63,148 bases of DNA from an uncultured Christensenellaceae bacterium. Lineage in GTDB: Bacteria > Bacillota > Clostridia > Christensenellales > Borkfalkiaceae. Made by a program: the position numbers and the translations under genes. The DNA lies in NCBI GenBank assembly GCA_910586985.1, contig CAJUKK010000008.1, forward strand, positions 1 to 63,148, given 5' to 3'. Positions 43,569 through 51,976 of this stretch are shown here, piece by piece; within the stretch, counting starts at the first letter, position 1; each line of letters opens with the position of its first letter. The notes below the pieces were generated by a model. That model made no database searches and was not told the DNA's origin. It saw only the letters and a program-made list of their open reading frames with translations.

Positions 43569-44165
43569 ATGGCAGAGAAAAAGACAACGAAAAAGGCAGA
43601 GGCTAAAACCGAACCGAGCAAAAACGTCAGCAGAGTAAAAGCGATGTACGATAAGGAAGTCGTTCCTTACCTCATGAAGAAGTTCGGTTACAAGTCGGTT
43701 ATGCAAGTCCCCAAGATCGTGAAGATCGTGATCAATACCGGTCTCGGCGACATTAAGGACAATCAGAAGTCCATGCAGATCACCGAGGGCGAGATCAAGC
43801 TGATTACGGGTCAGAAACCCGTATATTGCAAGGCGACCAAGTCGGTAGCAAACTTCAAACTGAGAGAGGGGATGCCCATCGGTATTAAAGTAACCCTTCG
43901 CGGTGCGAGAATGTACGATTTTTACGACAAGTTCGTATCGATTGCGCTTCCGAGAGTTCGCGACTTCCGCGGCGTTTCCGACAAGGCGTTCGACGGCAGA
44001 GGAAACTATTCCGTCGGCTTGAAAGAGCAGTTGATTTTCCCCGAAATCACCTATGATCAGGTGGAGAAAATCAGAGGTATGGACGTTTGCATCGTGACCA
44101 CGGCGCAGACGGACGAGGAAGCGAGAGAACTGCTGAGGGCGCTCGGAATGCCCTTCAAGAAGTGA
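43569..44165 (+). CDS. rplE: 50S ribosomal protein L5
   Basis: 198 residues; the first ~20 are a Lys/Ala/Thr-rich addition to the usual 179-residue protein. MQVPKIVKIVINTGLGD and the C-terminal DEEARELLRALGMPF are diagnostic. It binds 5S rRNA. Confidence 0.97.
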   Translation: MAEKKTTKKAEAKTEPSKNVSRVKAMYDKEVVPYLMKKFGYKSVMQVPKIVKIVINTGLGDIKDNQKSMQITEGEIKLITGQKPVYCKATKSVANFKLREGMPIGIKVTLRGARMYDFYDKFVSIALPRVRDFRGVSDKAFDGRGNYSVGLKEQLIFPEITYDQVEKIRGMDVCIVTTAQTDEEARELLRALGMPFKK

Positions 44166-44176
44166 GGAGATAAGAC

Positions 44177-44362
44177 ATGGCAAAAAAGTCAATGATAAAT
44201 AAACAGCAGAAGGCGCCTAAGTTTTCCACAAGAGCATACACCCGTTGCTCTATTTGCGGAAGACCGCACGCAGTTTTGAGAAAATACGGCGTTTGTCGTA
44301 TCTGTTTCAGAAATCTTGCGTATAAGGGACAAATTCCCGGCGTAAAGAAGTCGAGCTGGTAA
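44177..44362 (+). CDS. rpsN: 30S ribosomal protein S14, zinc type
   Basis: 61 residues. The zinc site is CSICGRPH...GVCRICFR (C-x2-C-x12-C-x2-C), marking the C+ (zinc) form. The end PGVKKSSW is typical. Confidence 0.98.
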   Translation: MAKKSMINKQQKAPKFSTRAYTRCSICGRPHAVLRKYGVCRICFRNLAYKGQIPGVKKSSW

Positions 44363-44373
44363 GGAGGTATAAT

Positions 44374-44766
44374 ATGACTGATCCTATCGCAGATATGCTC
44401 ACAAGAATAAGAAACGCGCTTACAAGCCACAAAGAGACGGTGGAAATTCCCTCCTCCAACATGAAGAAGGCGATTGCGGACATCATGCTCAGCGAAGGCT
44501 ACGTTAAGGACGTAAAGTTTGAGGAGGACGGGTACAACGGGAAACTCGTGATCGGACTCAAATACACGGAGAAGAATCATTCGGTCATCGGCGGCTTGAA
44601 GAGAGTCAGCAAACCGGGACTCAGAACGTATAGCGGTGCGCAGGAAATGCCCAAGGTACTTGGCGGATTCGGCATTGCGATCGTCTCCACCAATAAAGGA
44701 ATTATGACGGATAAGCAGGCAAAGGCGCAGAATGTAGGCGGCGAAGTGCTCTGCTATATCTGGTAA
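44374..44766 (+). CDS. rpsH: 30S ribosomal protein S8
   Basis: 130 residues; MTDPIADMLTRIRNA and GIAIVSTNKGIMTDKQA-type C-terminus. Confidence 0.98.
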   Translation: MTDPIADMLTRIRNALTSHKETVEIPSSNMKKAIADIMLSEGYVKDVKFEEDGYNGKLVIGLKYTEKNHSVIGGLKRVSKPGLRTYSGAQEMPKVLGGFGIAIVSTNKGIMTDKQAKAQNVGGEVLCYIW

Positions 44767-44776
44767 GGAGGGAATT

Positions 44777-45325
44777 ATGTCGAGAATCGGTAAACTGAGT
44801 ATCGCTGTTCCCGCAGGCGTCAGCGTAGAGTTCAATAATAAAGTCGTTACCGTCAAAGGGCCTAAAGGCACGCTTACGCGTGAAGTGAAGGGCGCGATCG
44901 ACGTAAAGAACGAGGACGGGCACGTACACGTGCTTGCGCTGGACGAGGCAAAAGAGACGAATGCTTTGCACGGACTGTACAGAGCGCTTATCAACGACAT
45001 GGTGAAAGGCGTTTCCGAGGGATTTACCAAGGGACTTGAGATCAAAGGCGTTGGTTGGAGAGCGGTTAAGCAAGGCAATAAGCTTGTTTTAAACGTTGGT
45101 TTTTCGCATCCTGTCGAGTTCGTAGAACCCGCAGGGATCAAGCTCGAGTGCCCCACGCAGACAGAGCTCACCGTCAGCGGAATCGACAAGGCTCTTGTCG
45201 GACAGGTTGCGGCGGATCTCCGCGCAATCAGAGTTCCCGAACCTTACCACGGTTACGGTATCCGCTATAAGGGCGAGAACGTCGAGCACAAGGAAGGCAA
45301 GACTTCGGGTAAAGGCAAGAAGTAA
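44777..45325 (+). CDS. rplF: 50S ribosomal protein L6
   Basis: 182 residues; MSRIGKLSIAVPAGV and the C-terminal EPYHGYGIRYKGE block. Confidence 0.98.
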   Translation: MSRIGKLSIAVPAGVSVEFNNKVVTVKGPKGTLTREVKGAIDVKNEDGHVHVLALDEAKETNALHGLYRALINDMVKGVSEGFTKGLEIKGVGWRAVKQGNKLVLNVGFSHPVEFVEPAGIKLECPTQTELTVSGIDKALVGQVAADLRAIRVPEPYHGYGIRYKGENVEHKEGKTSGKGKK

Positions 45326-45336
45326 AGGAGCGAATC

Positions 45337-45705
45337 ATGATAACCAAAATCGATAAAAATACGGTCAGACAACGCCGTCATGCCCGCGTGAGAAAGCATG
45401 TTTCGGGTACGGCGGAAACGCCCCGTCTCAACGTTTACAGAAGTTTAAATCACATTTACGTTCAGGTCATCGACGACGTTAAGGGCGTAACGCTCGCATC
45501 TGCGTCCACGCTTGAGAAAGAGATCCGCGCCAAGGTTGCGGATATGACCAAAACGGAAGCGGCGAAAGTCGTAGGCGAAACGGTTGCTGCGCGCGCGAAA
45601 GAGAAGGGTATCGAATGCGTCGTGTTCGACAGAGGCGGATATCTTTACACGGGACGCGTGAAAGCAGTTGCGGACGGCGCACGGGAAGCCGGACTCAAAT
45701 TCTGA
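45337..45705 (+). CDS. rplR: 50S ribosomal protein L18
   Basis: 122 residues; RRHARVRKHVSGTAETPRLNVYRS and FDRGGYLYTGRVKAVADGAREAGL. It binds 5S rRNA with L5. Confidence 0.98.
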   Translation: MITKIDKNTVRQRRHARVRKHVSGTAETPRLNVYRSLNHIYVQVIDDVKGVTLASASTLEKEIRAKVADMTKTEAAKVVGETVAARAKEKGIECVVFDRGGYLYTGRVKAVADGAREAGLKF

Positions 45706-45719
45706 TTAGGAGAGACGAA

Positions 45720-46238
45720 ATGGCAAGAGAAAACAGACCTCAAAGAAAACAGGATCAGGACGACGGATTCGTTAAAAAGCTCATCGAGATCAACCGTGTC
45801 AGCAAGACGGTTAAGGGCGGCAGAAACATGCGCTTTGCGGCGCTTGTCGTCGTCGGCGACGGAAACGGCAAGGTCGGTTACGGTCAGGGCAAGGCGAAAG
45901 AAGTTCCCGAGGCAATTGAAAAGGCAACCCAAGCCGCGAAAAAAAATATGATCAGCGTTCCCATCGTCGAAACGAGTATCCCTCACGAGATTCTCGGAAA
46001 GTTCGGCAGAGGCGCGGTGCTTATGATGCCCGCTGAACACGGTACCGGCGTTATTGCCGGCGGGCCCGTGCGTGCGGTCATGGAAGCGGCGGGAATCAAG
46101 AATATCAGAACGAAATCTCACGGAACGCAGAATGCGGGAAACTGTGTCAAAGCTACCATTGCAGGGCTTTCCGAGCTCAAAACGGTAGAGCAGGTTGCGG
46201 CTCTTCGCGGCAAGTCCGTGGAAGAAATCATCGGCTAA
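45720..46238 (+). CDS. rpsE: 30S ribosomal protein S5
   Basis: 172 residues from ATG 45720, preceded by GGAGA; a longer in-frame start would fall inside rplR. INRVSKTVKGGRNMRFAALV and GQGKAKEVPEAI are family blocks. Confidence 0.98.
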   Translation: MARENRPQRKQDQDDGFVKKLIEINRVSKTVKGGRNMRFAALVVVGDGNGKVGYGQGKAKEVPEAIEKATQAAKKNMISVPIVETSIPHEILGKFGRGAVLMMPAEHGTGVIAGGPVRAVMEAAGIKNIRTKSHGTQNAGNCVKATIAGLSELKTVEQVAALRGKSVEEIIG

Positions 46239-46248
46239 GGAGGGCGTT

Positions 46249-46422
46249 ATGATTAAAGTAACACTCGTAAAAAGCACGATCGGCGAAGTGGAATCGGTTA
46301 AAGCTACGATTGCATCGCTCGGTCTCAAAAAAATCCGTTCTACCAGAACGTTCGAGGATACGCCTGCGCTCGCAGGGCAGCTTAAAAAAGTTGCGCACCT
46401 CGTCAAGGTAGAGAACGTATAA
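46249..46422 (+). CDS. rpmD: 50S ribosomal protein L30
   Basis: 57 residues from ATG 46249 behind AGGAGGG. MIKVTLVKSTIG and the central GLKKIRSTRTFEDTPALAGQ fit L30. Confidence 0.96.
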   Translation: MIKVTLVKSTIGEVESVKATIASLGLKKIRSTRTFEDTPALAGQLKKVAHLVKVENV

Positions 46423-46432
46423 GGAGAAAAGC

Positions 46433-46888
46433 ATGAGAATCGATACTATTTCTCCCGCAGAGGGAGCGAGAACGACCGAAAAACGTCTTGGACGCGGTAT
46501 CGGCTCGGGGCTCGGCAAGACGAGCGGTAAAGGACATAAAGGTCAATGGGCGCGTTCGGGCGGCGGAGTACGCCCCGGTTTCGAAGGCGGTCAGATGCCG
46601 CTTGCAAGACGCATCCCTAAGCGCGGCTTTAACAATAGGTTCCGCAAAGAGTACGTCATCGTAAATATTTCCGCGCTTGCGGATCTGCCTGCGGGCACGG
46701 TGGTCGATTACGGATTCGTCATGGAGAACGGGCTTGCCAAGGCGGTTAAGAATAACTGCGGGCTTAAGGTTCTCGGGAACGGCGAGATCAAAGTCGCCAT
46801 TACGGTCAAAGCCGCAAAGTTTTCGGCACAGGCAAAAACGGCGATCGAACAAGCCGGCGGTACGGCTGAAACGCCTGAAAACGCGTGA
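46433..46888 (+). CDS. rplO: 50S ribosomal protein L15
   Basis: 151 residues; RLGRGIGSGLGKTSGKGHKGQ and GGGVRPGFEGGQMPLARRIPKRGF are diagnostic. Confidence 0.98.
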   Translation: MRIDTISPAEGARTTEKRLGRGIGSGLGKTSGKGHKGQWARSGGGVRPGFEGGQMPLARRIPKRGFNNRFRKEYVIVNISALADLPAGTVVDYGFVMENGLAKAVKNNCGLKVLGNGEIKVAITVKAAKFSAQAKTAIEQAGGTAETPENA

Positions 46889-46925
46889 TCCGCTTTTGTG
46901 GGTTTCGGCGCAAAGGAGTTAAAAA

Positions 46926-48239
46926 ATGATTGAAACACTCAAAAACGCCTTCCAGAATAAGGAAATCAGAAAGAAGATTCTTATGACTCTTCTGATTCTC
47001 CTTATTTTCCGCATTGGTTGTTACATTCCAATTCCCGGTCTTTCGAGAAACTTTATCGAAAGTTCCATTTCTGGGAACGACTTCCTCGGACTTATGAGCG
47101 ATATCACGGGCGGCGCGCTTGCAAGCGGCACGCTCTTCGCGCTCGGAATCGGCCCGTATATCAATGCGTCCATTATTATGCAATTGCTTACCGTCGGTAT
47201 TCCTGCACTGGAACGTCTGTCCAAGCAGGGAGAAGAGGGTAAAAAGAAAATCACGAATATAACGCGCGTCGTAACGATCATTCTTGCGGTCGTGCAATCG
47301 ATCGGTATTATCGTTAACTTTGCGGGCGGCTTTAACGCAGACATGGAGGCTGCCGATTCGCACATCAAGTGGGATCTCTTCTTTAACTCAAGAGTGGTTG
47401 CGATCATATATATGACAATCGTATACACCGCAGGGTCTGTACTTGTTATGTGGCTTGGCGAGCGCATCACGGAATACGGAATCGGAAACGGCATTTCGAT
47501 GATCATTTTCATCGGTATCCTTTCGACGGCAGGGCAAACGCTTCTTGGAAAGTTTATGCAAGTCGGCACGAATCCCGAAGTTCTTTTGAACATTCTGCTC
47601 TTTGTCGTTCTTACAGTCGTCATATTCTTCCTGATCGTATTTGTCGATTTGGCAGAGCGCCGCATTCCCGTGCAATATGCAAAACGCGTGCGCGGAACTA
47701 AGATGTACGGCGGACAGTCTTCCGTAATTCCGATGAAGATATCGGCAAGCGGTGTTATGCCTCTTATCTTTGCGTTTGCGATCATTTCGTTCCCCTCTAT
47801 GATCATGAGTCTTGTTCCTTCGTGGGCGGACGCGCTTACATGGTGGAACGGTGTGTTCGGATCGGGTACGTGGTTATATGTTCTCGTGCTTTGCATCTTC
47901 ATATTTGCATTCTCGTTCTTCTATGCGCAGATCCAGTTCAATCCGGAGGACGTATCCAAGAACATTCAGCAAAACGGCGGATTTATTCAGGGCATTCGTC
48001 CCGGAAAACCGACGGCGCAATATCTGAGAAAGATCAACAATCGTATCACCTTGTTCGGGGCGATTTTCTTAACGCTTGTTGCGTTTATTCCTTCGTTCGC
48101 GTTCAGTTGGGCGGGCAACGATCTTGTCAATGTATTTTCAACGACGGGTATTCTCATTGTCGTCTCGGTTGCGCTTGAATTTGATAAACAGTTACAGTCG
48201 CAGATTATGATGAAGAACTATAAAGGGTTTTTAAAATAA
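46926..48239 (+). CDS. secY: Preprotein translocase subunit SecY
   Basis: A 437-residue membrane protein with ten helices that forms the Sec export channel. FRIGCYIPIPGL starts it, GIGPYINASIIMQLL is the second helix that builds the plug region, and the cytoplasmic loop RRIPVQYAKRVRG is conserved. The C-terminal RRINNRITLFGAIFL-like block is present as LRKINNRITLFGAIFLT. It lies in the spc-type position after rplO, before a 218-base non-coding stretch. Confidence 0.98.
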   Translation: MIETLKNAFQNKEIRKKILMTLLILLIFRIGCYIPIPGLSRNFIESSISGNDFLGLMSDITGGALASGTLFALGIGPYINASIIMQLLTVGIPALERLSKQGEEGKKKITNITRVVTIILAVVQSIGIIVNFAGGFNADMEAADSHIKWDLFFNSRVVAIIYMTIVYTAGSVLVMWLGERITEYGIGNGISMIIFIGILSTAGQTLLGKFMQVGTNPEVLLNILLFVVLTVVIFFLIVFVDLAERRIPVQYAKRVRGTKMYGGQSSVIPMKISASGVMPLIFAFAIISFPSMIMSLVPSWADALTWWNGVFGSGTWLYVLVLCIFIFAFSFFYAQIQFNPEDVSKNIQQNGGFIQGIRPGKPTAQYLRKINNRITLFGAIFLTLVAFIPSFAFSWAGNDLVNVFSTTGILIVVSVALEFDKQLQSQIMMKNYKGFLK

Positions 48240-48437
48240 TCTTTTGGTTCGTATTCATCGCGAAATACAGCGTCGCGTTTCGATTTTTCTCAGGACATGT
48301 ATGTCTGTGTACACTCCCTTCGAAAAATCCTCGCGTTCCTTGTCTTTCGCACGACTGCTGTCCAAAAGGAGGATTCGCCTTACGGGCGAACTTATTTAAG
48401 AACTTCGCTTGGACAGACAAGGCGATAGAAGAAAAGT
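48240..48437 (+). other. Structured non-coding element between secY and adk
   Basis: A 200-base stretch full of stems: GATTTTTC (48282-48289) with GAAAAATC (48322-48329), around GACAT/ATGTC (48294-48305); CCTTGTC (48338-48344) with GACAAGG (48416-48422), then CTGTCCAA (48358-48365) with TTGGACAG (48409-48416), enclosing TTCGCC/GGCGAA (48374-48389). No protein reading frame is convincing. It may be an RNA leader, a processing signal or an intergenic repeat of REP type. I faintly recall similar pieces in other Clostridia genomes but cannot confirm that. Confidence 0.5.
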
Positions 48438-48457
48438 GATAAAGAGAGGAATCTTAT

Positions 48458-49093
48458 ATGAATCTTATATTACTCGGCGCGCCCGGCGCAGGAAAGGGTA
48501 CGCAGGCAAAAATGATCGCTCAGCGCTATCATTTGCCCCACATCTCCACGGGCGATATTTTCCGTGAGAATATCAGGAAGGAGACGGAAATCGGACTTCT
48601 TGCAAAATCTTACATCGATAAGGGACAGCTTGTTCCCGATGAAGTAACGTGTGCGATCGTCAAAGATCGCCTTACGTGGGACGATTGCAAGAACGGATGT
48701 CTGCTCGACGGATTTCCCCGCAACCTGTATCAGGCGGAAGAGCTCGACAAGTTTGCAAAAATTGACGGCGTTGTCAATATCAACATTGATTTTAAACTAC
48801 TCATGGATCGTCTTTGCGGCAGAAGAGTGTGCAAAGAGTGCGGCGAAAGCTATCACGTTTCCACGCTGAACGGGCAGACGACGTGCCATTGCGGCGGAGA
48901 GCTCTATCAGAGAAAGGACGATAATCCCGAAACAGTTAAGAGCCGTCTCGACGTATACAGCGCGCAGACCGCTCCGCTCATTGATTACTATACGAAGAAG
49001 GGCGTTATTCTCAACTTCACGGGCACGGAAGCTCCTGCGGAAGTGTTGTTTGAAGAAGTGAAAAAGGTGCTCGACGAGAAATTCGGCAAATGA
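48458..49093 (+). CDS. adk: Adenylate kinase, zinc-lid type
   Basis: 211 residues; converts AMP and ATP to two ADP. Walker A is LLGAPGAGKGTQA, the NMP-binding part HISTGDIFRENI, and the lid carries CKECGESYH...TTCHCGGELYQRKDDN, a Cys-rich zinc site. DGFPR is conserved. It overlaps map by 4 bases. Confidence 0.98.
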   Translation: MNLILLGAPGAGKGTQAKMIAQRYHLPHISTGDIFRENIRKETEIGLLAKSYIDKGQLVPDEVTCAIVKDRLTWDDCKNGCLLDGFPRNLYQAEELDKFAKIDGVVNINIDFKLLMDRLCGRRVCKECGESYHVSTLNGQTTCHCGGELYQRKDDNPETVKSRLDVYSAQTAPLIDYYTKKGVILNFTGTEAPAEVLFEEVKKVLDEKFGK

Positions 49094-49833
49094 TCCGCGT
49101 TAAGACGGAGGAAGAGATCGAGCTCATGCGCGAGCCTAACAGGATCGTAGGGGATTGCCTTAAGTTTGTGGGCGAGAGGATCAAAGCGGGTATGACGACG
49201 AAAGAAGTCGATACGCTCGTCTACGAATTCATTAAGGCAAGCGGCGCGGAGCCGAGCTGTCTCGGTTATTGCGGATATCCGGCATCGGCGTGTGTTTCCG
49301 TCAACGAAGTAGTCGTTCACGGTATTCCCGACGGACGGGTGATCGAAAACGGCGATATTGTAAGCGTCGATTTGTGCGCTTACAAAAACGGATTTCATGG
49401 CGACGGCGCAAGAACGTTCTGCATCGGAGAGGTTTCCGAGGAAAAAAAGAAACTTGTCCGCGTCGCCGAGGAATGTTTTTTTAAAGCGATCGAAGGACTC
49501 AGAGCCGGCACGCCGCTCTATGACATCGGATACCGTGTGCAGCAGCATGCCGAAGGAAACGGATTTTCCGTTATCCGCGCCTATACAGGGCACGGAATCG
49601 GGAGAGAAATGCACGAAGATCCTTCCGTACTCAACTACGGAAAACGCGGAACAGGCGTTCGTCTTCCGGCAAATGCGGTGCTGTGTATCGAGCCGATGAT
49701 TGCGGCGGGCGGATATCGCGTCCGCGTTGCGAGAGACGGTTGGACGGCAATAACGGTAGACGGGAAGAGTGCGGCGCACTATGAAAATACCCTCGTGATT
49801 CGCGAGGACGGTGTAGAAATTCTGACGTTATAA
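49090..49833 (+). CDS. map: Methionine aminopeptidase type I
   Basis: 247 residues; removes the N-terminal Met of new proteins. Metal ligands are seen in VSVDLCAYKNGFHGDGA (two Asp), GHGIGREMHEDP (His), and CIEPM (Glu) with the last Glu in the C-terminal ENTLVI block. ATGA start overlapping adk. Confidence 0.97.
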   Translation: MIRVKTEEEIELMREPNRIVGDCLKFVGERIKAGMTTKEVDTLVYEFIKASGAEPSCLGYCGYPASACVSVNEVVVHGIPDGRVIENGDIVSVDLCAYKNGFHGDGARTFCIGEVSEEKKKLVRVAEECFFKAIEGLRAGTPLYDIGYRVQQHAEGNGFSVIRAYTGHGIGREMHEDPSVLNYGKRGTGVRLPANAVLCIEPMIAAGGYRVRVARDGWTAITVDGKSAAHYENTLVIREDGVEILTL

Positions 49834-49854
49834 TGTCAGTTAAGGAGATAAATC

Positions 49855-50076
49855 GTGTCCAAAGACGACGTAATCGAAGCAGAGGGGCGTGTAATCGAGG
49901 CATTGCCTAATGCAACCTTTAAAGTAAGATTGTCAAACGGTCATATCATCACGGCGTACATTTCCGGAAAGCTGAGAATGAATTATATACGGATCATCGA
50001 AGGCGATTCGGTCAAGCTCGAAATGAGTCCGTACGATTTGACAAAGGGCAGAATTACTTGGCGCAGTAAATCTTAA
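49855..50076 (+). CDS. infA: Translation initiation factor IF-1
   Basis: 73 residues, starting at GTG 49855 behind AAGGAG. VIEALPNATFKVRLSNGH and KLRMNYIRIIEGDSVKLEMSPYDLTKGRITWR are diagnostic of IF-1 (S1-like fold). Confidence 0.97.
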   Translation: MSKDDVIEAEGRVIEALPNATFKVRLSNGHIITAYISGKLRMNYIRIIEGDSVKLEMSPYDLTKGRITWRSKS

Positions 50077-50178
50077 ATTTGCGTCTTAAGTTCGGTACAG
50101 ATACGGCGAAAGTGCAAAATTCAGTCTTGCCTTTCGTATTGCGCGCAAACTTTGCGCGGCTTAGAGGAGAAAATAACT

Positions 50179-50295
50179 ATGAAAGTCAGACCTTCCGTAA
50201 AACCCATGTGCGACAAGTGCAAGGTCATCAAAAGAAACGGAAAAGTAATGGTAATTTGTTCAAAAAATAAGAGCCATAAGCAAAGACAGGGTTAA
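50179..50295 (+). CDS. rpmJ: 50S ribosomal protein L36, zinc type
   Basis: A 38-residue protein starting MKVRPSVKPMCDKCKV, with cysteines at 11, 14 and 27 and His at 33 forming a zinc ribbon. AGAGGAG precedes the ATG with proper spacing. It is too short for many gene callers. Confidence 0.95.
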   Translation: MKVRPSVKPMCDKCKVIKRNGKVMVICSKNKSHKQRQG

Positions 50296-50302
50296 AAATC
50301 GC

Positions 50303-50331
50303 TTGACAGTATAATTTCATTCTGTTATACT
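50303..50331 (+). promoter_or_regulatory. Internal promoter before rpsM
   Basis: TTGACA (50303-50308), 17 bases, TATACT (50326-50331), with TGT extending the -10. It starts a leader of ~195 bases. Confidence 0.75.
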
Positions 50332-50337
50332 GTTAAT

Positions 50338-50535
50338 TACGGTTTTTGCATAAAAATCGCCAATTTAGGGAAATGAAGCTGAATTTCCGCACAAAACGGG
50401 TGCGGAAACTCGGCTTGCTTTGCGCTTAAAATGGAAAACAATCTGTTTTACGGAGGAAATATTTTCCACTGTTTCCGCCTTAAAACGTATAAATATAGAT
50501 AAAATTTTACCTGAATTATAACGGAGGTTATTCAA
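50338..50535 (+). promoter_or_regulatory. Structured leader of the alpha-type operon
   Basis: The leader holds a strong hairpin, TTCCGCAC (50385-50392) with GTGCGGAA (50400-50407), and a decoy-like GGAGGAAAT (50454-50462) followed by complementary TTTCC segments. The real SD is GGAGG at 50523-50527. The S4 protein, encoded downstream, autoregulates such operons in E. coli and Bacillus, so an S4 site is likely, but the fold is not proven. Confidence 0.45.
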
Positions 50536-50904
50536 ATGGCACGTATTGCCGGTGTCGATCTGCCCAGAGAGAAACGGGTAGAGATCGGACTTACCTACAT
50601 CTACGGAATCGGTCTCGTGACGTCGAAAAAAATTCTTGAAGCGACGGGAATCAATCCCGATACGCGCGTAAAGGATCTCGACGAGAACGACGTTTCCAAA
50701 CTCAGAGAATATATCGACCATAACTATATGGTGGAAGGCGAGCTGCGTTCGTCGGTCAGCCTCAACATCAAGCGTCTGATGGAGATCGGATGCTATCGCG
50801 GCGTTCGCCACAGAAAGGGATTGCCTGTCCGCGGACAGAGCACCAAGCGCAACGCAAGAACGCGCAAGGGTCCCAAGCGCACCGTTGCGAACAAGAAGAA
50901 GTAA
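50536..50904 (+). CDS. rpsM: 30S ribosomal protein S13
   Basis: 122 residues; MARIAGVDLPREKRVEIGLTYIYGIG and GLPVRGQSTKRNARTRKGPKR are diagnostic. Confidence 0.98.
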   Translation: MARIAGVDLPREKRVEIGLTYIYGIGLVTSKKILEATGINPDTRVKDLDENDVSKLREYIDHNYMVEGELRSSVSLNIKRLMEIGCYRGVRHRKGLPVRGQSTKRNARTRKGPKRTVANKKK

Positions 50905-50916
50905 GGAGAGTGAATT

Positions 50917-51318
50917 ATGGCAGCAGATAAGAAAAAGACGGTTGTCTCCCGTAAGCGCAGAGAGCTTAAGAAGGTTGACAGAGGACAAGTTCATATTCAG
51001 TCTACTTTTAACAACACCCTCGTTACCATCACGGATATGAGCGGTAACGCGATTTCTTGGTCGAGCGCAGGTTCGCTCGGATTCAAGGGTTCGAGAAAGG
51101 GCACGCCGTTTGCGGCTCAGATGGCTGCGGAGACGGCGGCAAAAGCGGCAAAAGAGCACGGACTGCGTTCCGTGGAAGTATACGTAAAGGGGCCCGGCGC
51201 AGGAAGAGAGTCCGCAATCCGCGCGCTTGCAAACTGTGAATTGGAAGTAACGCTTATTTCGGACGTATCTCCCATTCCTCACAACGGTTGCAGACCGCCC
51301 AAGCGCAGAAGAGTATAA
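50917..51318 (+). CDS. rpsK: 30S ribosomal protein S11
   Basis: 133 residues; VHIQSTFNNTLVTITD and DVSPIPHNGCRPPKRRRV. Confidence 0.98.
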   Translation: MAADKKKTVVSRKRRELKKVDRGQVHIQSTFNNTLVTITDMSGNAISWSSAGSLGFKGSRKGTPFAAQMAAETAAKAAKEHGLRSVEVYVKGPGAGRESAIRALANCELEVTLISDVSPIPHNGCRPPKRRRV

Positions 51319-51332
51319 GGAGATAGAGAGAA

Positions 51333-51956
51333 ATGGCAGTATACAGAGATGCGAAATGCAAACTTTGCAGAAGAGAAGGAGCAAAGCTCTTCCTCAAAGG
51401 CGAAAAATGCTACATGGAGAAGTGCCCTTTCAATAAGCGTCCTACGCCTCCCGGACAGCACGGCGCAGCGAGAAAGAAGGTCTCCGAATACGGACTTCAG
51501 CTCCGTGAAAAACAAAAGACAAAGCGTATTTACGGCGTACAGGAAGGTCAATTCCGTCATTATTACGAGATGGCAGACCGCATGAAGGGTATCACGGGCG
51601 AAAACATGCTCTCCCTTTTGGAACGTCGTTTGGATAACGTGATTTTCCGTATGGGGATCGGCGCGTCGAGAACGCAGGCAAGACAGCTTGTCAATCACTC
51701 GCACTTTACCGTAAACGGCAGAACGGTCAACGTTCCTTCGTATTGCGTCAAAGCGGGCGATATCATTGCCGTAAAGGAAAACAGAAAGAATAACAAATTC
51801 TTCGAGCAGATCAAGACGATGAAGGTTGCGAATATGCCCAAGTGGCTTGAATTCGATCCCGAGAAGCTTGTCGGTAAAGTGCTTGCGCTTCCGACCCGCG
51901 AGGACGTAGACAGCCAGATTGCAGAGCATATGATTGTCGAGTTGTACTCCAAGTAA
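51333..51956 (+). CDS. rpsD: 30S ribosomal protein S4
   Basis: 207 residues; the RLDNVIFRMGIGASRTQARQLVNHSHFTVNGR block is the S4 RNA-binding domain. A CKLC...C cysteine set near the N-terminus (CKLCRREGAKLF, then MEKCPF) fits the zinc form. A likely ligand for the leader at 50338. Confidence 0.98.
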   Translation: MAVYRDAKCKLCRREGAKLFLKGEKCYMEKCPFNKRPTPPGQHGAARKKVSEYGLQLREKQKTKRIYGVQEGQFRHYYEMADRMKGITGENMLSLLERRLDNVIFRMGIGASRTQARQLVNHSHFTVNGRTVNVPSYCVKAGDIIAVKENRKNNKFFEQIKTMKVANMPKWLEFDPEKLVGKVLALPTREDVDSQIAEHMIVELYSK

Positions 51957-51976
51957 CAAATTTAAGGAGGTAGTTT

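Noticed and set aside
48205..48420. A 71-codon minus frame in the secY-adk gap.
   Set aside because: The region is a stem-rich element; the frame has no SD and overlaps the end of secY. Repeat copies elsewhere could reopen the question.
50079..50270. A 63-codon frame covering rpmJ.
   Set aside because: It is in another frame; the true gene is the 38-residue L36 at 50179-50295.
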